Source of the DNA: Proteiniphilum sp. UBA1403
GTDB taxonomy: Bacteria; Bacteroidota; Bacteroidia; Bacteroidales; Dysgonomonadaceae
Length of the DNA: 55,803 nt
Reading direction: 5' to 3'
NCBI GenBank assembly: GCA_002305715.1
Contig: DBQD01000023.1
Span: 7,099 to 62,901, forward strand
Shown: positions 52,417-55,803 of the stretch, piece after piece
Layout: each line of letters opens with the position of its first letter
Position numbering within the stretch: the first letter of the stretch is position 1
Notes under the pieces: generated by a model
Databases searched by the model: none
The model's input: the letters and a program-made list of their open reading frames with translations, nothing else
Told to the model about the DNA's origin: nothing
Position numbers and translations under genes: made by a program

Positions 52417-53495
52417 TCGTCACAGATCTCTTTAATAAAGCGATTTTCAGCTTGGTTCACCCATTCCTTGAAATAGGGATCGGGAGCATAGGTTGGTATA
52501 AATTGAATTAAATCACCGAGTTTAAACTTTTTGGCCGCAATGCCAACACCTGATAGAGCCGCATCATATGCATTGAACTCCTGTTCCACATGTACAGGCA
52601 CCATAAGTACCGGTTTGCGATAATAGAGCGCTTCACACAGCGACTCAAAACCTGAGGTAGTGGCATACCCCATGCAGCCGGCCATACTCTTCAGAAATTG
52701 TTCGTCGCTCAACCTCTGGAGTGTAAAGTTTTCATCAATTTCCGTCACCTCCTCTGCATCCTTCTTATCCCAGAAGAAGCGCAACGGAATATCGGGGTGA
52801 CTCTCATGCCAATCCATGACCTCGTCGAAATAGCCTGCATTTAGCATATAGCCATGAATATAATTCCCATCCGAGGGCTTTGTCTCAAACACTTCAGATC
52901 GCAATAAAGGAGGTACAATCACGATCCTTTTATCCTTCGGCACCGGCATATCTCTGAATGATAGAGCTAAGATCTTTTCAGCACGAGTTGATGTGATACG
53001 GGAGAGCATTCGTAACAAATAAAACTTCACATCCTGTTCTGCCGAAGTTTTGTAGTTCGGATTCATCAGCACGTATTGATGTGCCACAGAGATCATCTGC
53101 ACTCCCATTTTTTTATCGAATCGGTAAATACCATACGCCATTCCGGTAATCATCTCATAGAAATTGATCACCTTATCGGGTTGGTATTTTTCTATCTGCT
53201 GTCTAATAAAAAGAATGCTCTTACGGAAGATGAAAGGGCGAGAAAAATTTTTGATGACACTGATAAAGATATTGGGTCGCTTTTGCTTGTAAAAAGAGGT
53301 AAAGCTTGGACTACTGAACAACTCGACCGGAGCCTCAATTTTATCCATAAAGAAAGAAGGAATTTCCCTGGAGTCACTTTTCCCCACCAGCACAGCCACC
53401 ACATCGTGTCCATGTGAACGAAGCATTGCAGCCAAAGATAACGCTTGTGTGAAGTGACCTCTGCCCTCTCCCTGTACAGTAAACAAGAATCTCAC
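52392..53495 (-). CDS. GT-B fold glycosyltransferase, MurG/GT28-like
   Basis: 367 residues. Opens with the nucleotide-sugar transferase start FTVQGEGRGHFTQALSLAAMLRSHGHDV and has a C-terminal donor-site stretch (MGYATTSGFESLCEALYYRKPVLMVPV) like GT1/GT28 enzymes. The acceptor is unknown; similar Bacteroidetes genes are annotated only as glycosyltransferases. No signal peptide, so it acts at the cytoplasmic face. It has its own promoter, just upstream of dihydroorotase's 3' end. Confidence 0.75.
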   Translation of the reverse strand: MRFLFTVQGEGRGHFTQALSLAAMLRSHGHDVVAVLVGKSDSREIPSFFMDKIEAPVELFSSPSFTSFYKQKRPNIFISVIKNFSRPFIFRKSILFIRQQIEKYQPDKVINFYEMITGMAYGIYRFDKKMGVQMISVAHQYVLMNPNYKTSAEQDVKFYLLRMLSRITSTRAEKILALSFRDMPVPKDKRIVIVPPLLRSEVFETKPSDGNYIHGYMLNAGYFDEVMDWHESHPDIPLRFFWDKKDAEEVTEIDENFTLQRLSDEQFLKSMAGCMGYATTSGFESLCEALYYRKPVLMVPVHVEQEFNAYDAALSGVGIAAKKFKLGDLIQFIPTYAPDPYFKEWVNQAENRFIKEICDDYKPTESL

Positions 53496-53522
53496 TTGTG
53501 AAGGTTTTATTTATTAATCATG

Positions 53523-53553
53523 CAAAAGTAGATAAATTAATCGGCACCCCCAA
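53523..53553 (-). promoter_or_regulatory. Promoter of the GT-B glycosyltransferase
   Basis: On the minus strand, TTG (53553-53551), 20-base spacer, TACTTTTG (53530-53523), full consensus, 27 bases from the start codon. Confidence 0.65.
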
Positions 53554-53568
53554 CCCTCGGTACCGTTT

Positions 53569-54909
53569 TCATCTGTTGAAGATAAGGGGTGAGCCGAAGA
53601 TACCATCGGTTACTGTTGTCCCATCCCAGAGAAGCCGGCCGTTTACAAAGGTTTTCACAACAGAAGAATTGAAAGTCTCTCCTTCGAAGGGCGACCAACC
53701 ACATTTGTAGAGAATGTTCTGCAAAGTGACAGTATAGGATTTTGCTGGATCCACCAGCACAAGATCAGCAAAATAGCCTTCCCTAATGAATCCCCTTTCT
53801 CGTACTCGGTAGAGACATGCCGGTGCATGACACATCTTCTCCACTACCTGTTCTCGGGATATAATTCCATTATCGGCCAGCTGGAGCATAGCTTGCAATG
53901 AGTGCTGCACCAAGGGCCCCCCTGATGCAGCTTTTGCTGCACCACCCTCTTTCTCGCTCAACAAATGAGGTGCGTGGTCTGTAGCTACAACATCGAGTTT
54001 TCCTTTTGTAAGAGCTACACGCAACGCTTCTCTATCTGCTTCACTTTTCACCGCCGGGTTCCATTTTATACGAGCTCCCAGGCGTTTGTAATCCTGGTCC
54101 GTAAACCAGAGATGGTGCACACACACCTCAGCTGTAATTTTCTTTTCCTCTATGGGTGCTGTACTAAAGAGTGACAACTCTCGAGCAGTAGAAAGGTGCA
54201 GTACGTGCAATTGCGTCCCATATTTATCAGCCAACTCCACTGCCTGAGCCGATGAACGGTAGCATGCTTCTGCACTACGGATGAGCGGATGCAGTTCAAT
54301 AGGTAAATCTTCACCTATTTGCTTGCGGTAGTTTTCTAAATTAGCACGGATAATTTCCTCTTTTTCACAATGCGTAGCGATGAGTATATCCACTTCGGAA
54401 AAGATACTCCGCAGCGTATTATCGTTATCAACAAGCATGTTACCCGTTGAGGCACCCATGAAGACCTTTACTCCAGGCACTTGTTTGGGGTTCACCTTTT
54501 TCAGTTCATCGATATTATCGTTGGTTGCTCCCAAATAAAAGGAAAAGTTCGCCACCGATTTGCCAGAAGCCAATTCAAACTTGCGTTCCAGTTCCTCAAT
54601 AGAAGTTGTTTGAGGTTTTGTATTGGGCATCTCCATGAATGAGGTAACACCACCAGCTACAGCAGCTCGACTCTCGGTATGTAGGTCCCCCTTATGCGTA
54701 AGCCCGGGATCACGAAAATGCACCTGATCGTCAATCACTCCAGGCATTAAATATAATCCCCTTGCGTCGACCACCTCATTGCTTGCGTTCAATATATATT
54801 CGGGAACCTCCTCCGTGAAGATGCGTGCGATGCGCTCACCCTCAATAAGTAGCGATCCAATATAGGAAGTACCCTCATTAATGATAGTTGCTTTATGAAT
54901 CAGTATCAT
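53569..54909 (-). CDS. pyrC: Dihydroorotase
   Basis: 446 residues, type I dihydroorotase/amidohydrolase fold. Makes dihydroorotate in pyrimidine synthesis. Metal-site segments are IDDQVHFRDPG, THCEKEE, HVLHLSTARE and VATDHAPH. The HxH motif reads Gln62-Val-His64, so the first His is replaced by Gln. Similar substitutions are, to my recollection, common in Bacteroidetes dihydroorotases. It overlaps the GT2 gene by 4 bases (ATGA), indicating coupled translation. Confidence 0.9.
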   Translation of the reverse strand: MILIHKATIINEGTSYIGSLLIEGERIARIFTEEVPEYILNASNEVVDARGLYLMPGVIDDQVHFRDPGLTHKGDLHTESRAAVAGGVTSFMEMPNTKPQTTSIEELERKFELASGKSVANFSFYLGATNDNIDELKKVNPKQVPGVKVFMGASTGNMLVDNDNTLRSIFSEVDILIATHCEKEEIIRANLENYRKQIGEDLPIELHPLIRSAEACYRSSAQAVELADKYGTQLHVLHLSTARELSLFSTAPIEEKKITAEVCVHHLWFTDQDYKRLGARIKWNPAVKSEADREALRVALTKGKLDVVATDHAPHLLSEKEGGAAKAASGGPLVQHSLQAMLQLADNGIISREQVVEKMCHAPACLYRVRERGFIREGYFADLVLVDPAKSYTVTLQNILYKCGWSPFEGETFNSSVVKTFVNGRLLWDGTTVTDGIFGSPLIFNR

Positions 54910-55667
54910 GTTGTAGGTATTACTTTATTAGAGGAAGGTTTAATTCTTCCAGATATCTTTCGCCAACGTAGGTTGATTACCCCGAAGAAAGCTTCGCCAA
55001 ATATGCTTGTATTCATTTTTGATGTACCTAATTGTCTGTTGACAAATATAACCGACACCTCTTTTATTTTGAAGCCTAGCACGTATGCAGAATATTTCAT
55101 TTCAATCTGGAAAGCATACCCTTTGAATTTAATCCGATCGAGTTGTATGGTTTCCAATACCTTTCTCCGGTAACAGACAAAGCCGGCTGTAGTATCCTTC
55201 ACATTAAGTCTCGTCACGATTCGTACATATTTCGATGCAAAGAACGACATAAGTACCCGTCCCATGGGCCAGTTTACCACATTTACCCCCGAAACATAAC
55301 GCGATCCAATGGCCACATCGTAACCCTCCTTACTACAAGCTTCATACAACCGAGGCAGATCATTAGGATTGTGAGAGAAGTCCGCATCCATTTCAAAGAT
55401 AAAGTCATAGGAGCGAGCCAATGCCCATTTGAATCCATGAATATAGGCTGTTCCCAGTCCCTGTTTTCCTTTCCGTTGTTCCAGAAAAAGCTGTCCCCCG
55501 AATTCCTCTTTCTGCAAACGTTGTACAATCTCAGCAGTTCCATCGGGTGAGCCATCATCGATGACCAGAATATGAAAAAACTTTTCCAGGGAAAAGATTG
55601 CCCGGATAATCAACTCGATGTTCTCTTTCTCGTTGTAGGTGGGAATTATGACAATACTATCTGACAT
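54906..55667 (-). CDS. Polyprenyl-phosphate glycosyltransferase (DPM1-like GT2)
   Basis: 253 residues. GT-A fold with IIPTYNEKENI, DDGSPDGT, the metal-binding EMDADFSHNP and the acceptor region SRYVSGVNVVNWPMGR. This is the short, soluble form that makes polyprenyl-phosphate-mannose or a similar lipid-linked sugar, with no C-terminal membrane helices. Known members supply donors for protein or envelope glycosylation. First gene of a two-gene unit with pyrC. Confidence 0.9.
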   Translation of the reverse strand: MSDSIVIIPTYNEKENIELIIRAIFSLEKFFHILVIDDGSPDGTAEIVQRLQKEEFGGQLFLEQRKGKQGLGTAYIHGFKWALARSYDFIFEMDADFSHNPNDLPRLYEACSKEGYDVAIGSRYVSGVNVVNWPMGRVLMSFFASKYVRIVTRLNVKDTTAGFVCYRRKVLETIQLDRIKFKGYAFQIEMKYSAYVLGFKIKEVSVIFVNRQLGTSKMNTSIFGEAFFGVINLRWRKISGRIKPSSNKVIPTT

Positions 55668-55683
55668 AGTCGTAAAAATAAAT

Positions 55684-55712
55684 CAAATGTACGTTTTTTC
55701 AATCACAAACAA
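55684..55712 (-). promoter_or_regulatory. Promoter of the GT2-pyrC unit
   Basis: On the minus strand TACATTTG (55691-55684), with a TTG 18 bases upstream, 16 bases before the GT2 start codon. Confidence 0.5.
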
Positions 55713-55730
55713 AAAAAATCCCGAATATTT

Positions 55731-55760
55731 TTGTTTTATCAAAAAAACTACCTATCTTTG
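55731..55760 (+). promoter_or_regulatory. Promoter of the initiator tRNA
   Basis: TTG (55731-55733), 19-base spacer, TATCTTTG (55753-55760), full consensus, 24 bases before the tRNA. Confidence 0.7.
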
Positions 55761-55784
55761 CAACCCAATTAAGGAACAACATAT

Positions 55785-55803
55785 CGCGGAGTGGAGCAGT
55801 TGG
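55785..55803 (+). tRNA. Initiator tRNA-fMet, 5' end only (runs off the window)
   Basis: The last 19 bases, CGCGGAGTGGAGCAGTTGG, match the 5' acceptor strand and D-arm of bacterial initiator tRNA (CGCGG...GGAGCAG). The anticodon is beyond the window, so the identity rests on the 5' sequence and the perfect promoter. Confidence 0.7.

Noticed and set aside
1..55803. Mobile elements, prophage, CRISPR or defence system
   Set aside because: No transposase, integrase, Cas, restriction or toxin-antitoxin genes were recognised, and the tRNA genes have no flanking direct repeats or adjacent integrase.

Overview
The window is chromosomal DNA from an anaerobic or aerotolerant member of the Bacteroidales; a Dysgonomonadaceae-like genus such as Proteiniphilum, Petrimonas or Dysgonomonas fits best, but that is an inference. 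The evidence is the repeated Bacteroidetes promoter form TTG-N18-20-TAnnTTTG, the weak or absent Shine-Dalgarno sequences, an LpxC-FabZ fusion, an EF-G2 paralogue, an RseC-led Rnf operon and PnuT-type thiamine uptake. Gene content is mostly metabolic and housekeeping. I see no prophage, insertion sequence, CRISPR array or other island.

Layout. 1-1757 (minus): an OadG-like subunit and the 5' part of an OadA/pyruvate carboxylase B-type carboxyltransferase. 2270-4426 (plus): EF-G2 behind a long leader. 4591-10823 (minus): a citrate-branch operon, acn, type I icd, gltA, type II icd. 11115-16567 (plus): rseC-rnfBCDGEA. 16774-18045 (plus): a repeat-rich lipoprotein. 18114-23358 (minus): lpxD, lpxC/fabZ, lpxA, then agmatine deiminase and N-carbamoylputrescine amidohydrolase. 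23624-23700: tRNA-Pro. 23997-26172 (minus): succinate CoA-transferase and a small membrane protein. 26438-28962 (plus): miaB and a YtxH/holin-like trio. 28979-31261 (minus): a RelA/SpoT homologue. 31440-34574 (plus): a TPP riboswitch controlling a TonB-dependent receptor and PnuT. 34523-40650 (minus): lipoate ligase and pyruvate dehydrogenase. 40996-44541 (plus): an Rrf2 regulator, quinol NO reductase and the Ric repair protein. 44624-46521: thiamine pyrophosphokinase, recO, rplS. 46745-52416 (plus): a split 5'-nucleotidase, a GH3/beta-lactamase fusion and aroB. 52392-55667 (minus): a glycosyltransferase, dihydroorotase and a GT2 glycosyltransferase. 55785 onward: the start of an initiator tRNA.

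How the genes fit together. Much of the window is central carbon and redox metabolism. PDH makes acetyl-CoA, gltA/acn/icd carry it to 2-oxoglutarate, the CoA-transferase exchanges CoA between succinate and acetate, and Rnf (with an OadA/OadG decarboxylase-type system) links redox and decarboxylation to ion gradients. Thiamine uptake and lipoate ligation sit beside the PDH that needs both cofactors, and a nitric oxide defence cassette diverges from the PDH promoter region.

The most notable points are a PDH whose only visible lipoyl domain is on E3 while E2 has two peripheral-subunit-binding domains; two isocitrate dehydrogenases of different families in one operon whose coenzyme-site residues predict NAD in one and NADP in the other; an EF-G2 lacking the catalytic His; a perfect 15-bp palindrome between the PDH and NO genes; and three CTTATAT repeats spaced exactly 11 bp apart upstream of tRNA-Pro. 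None of these amounts to a clear new defence or mobile system.
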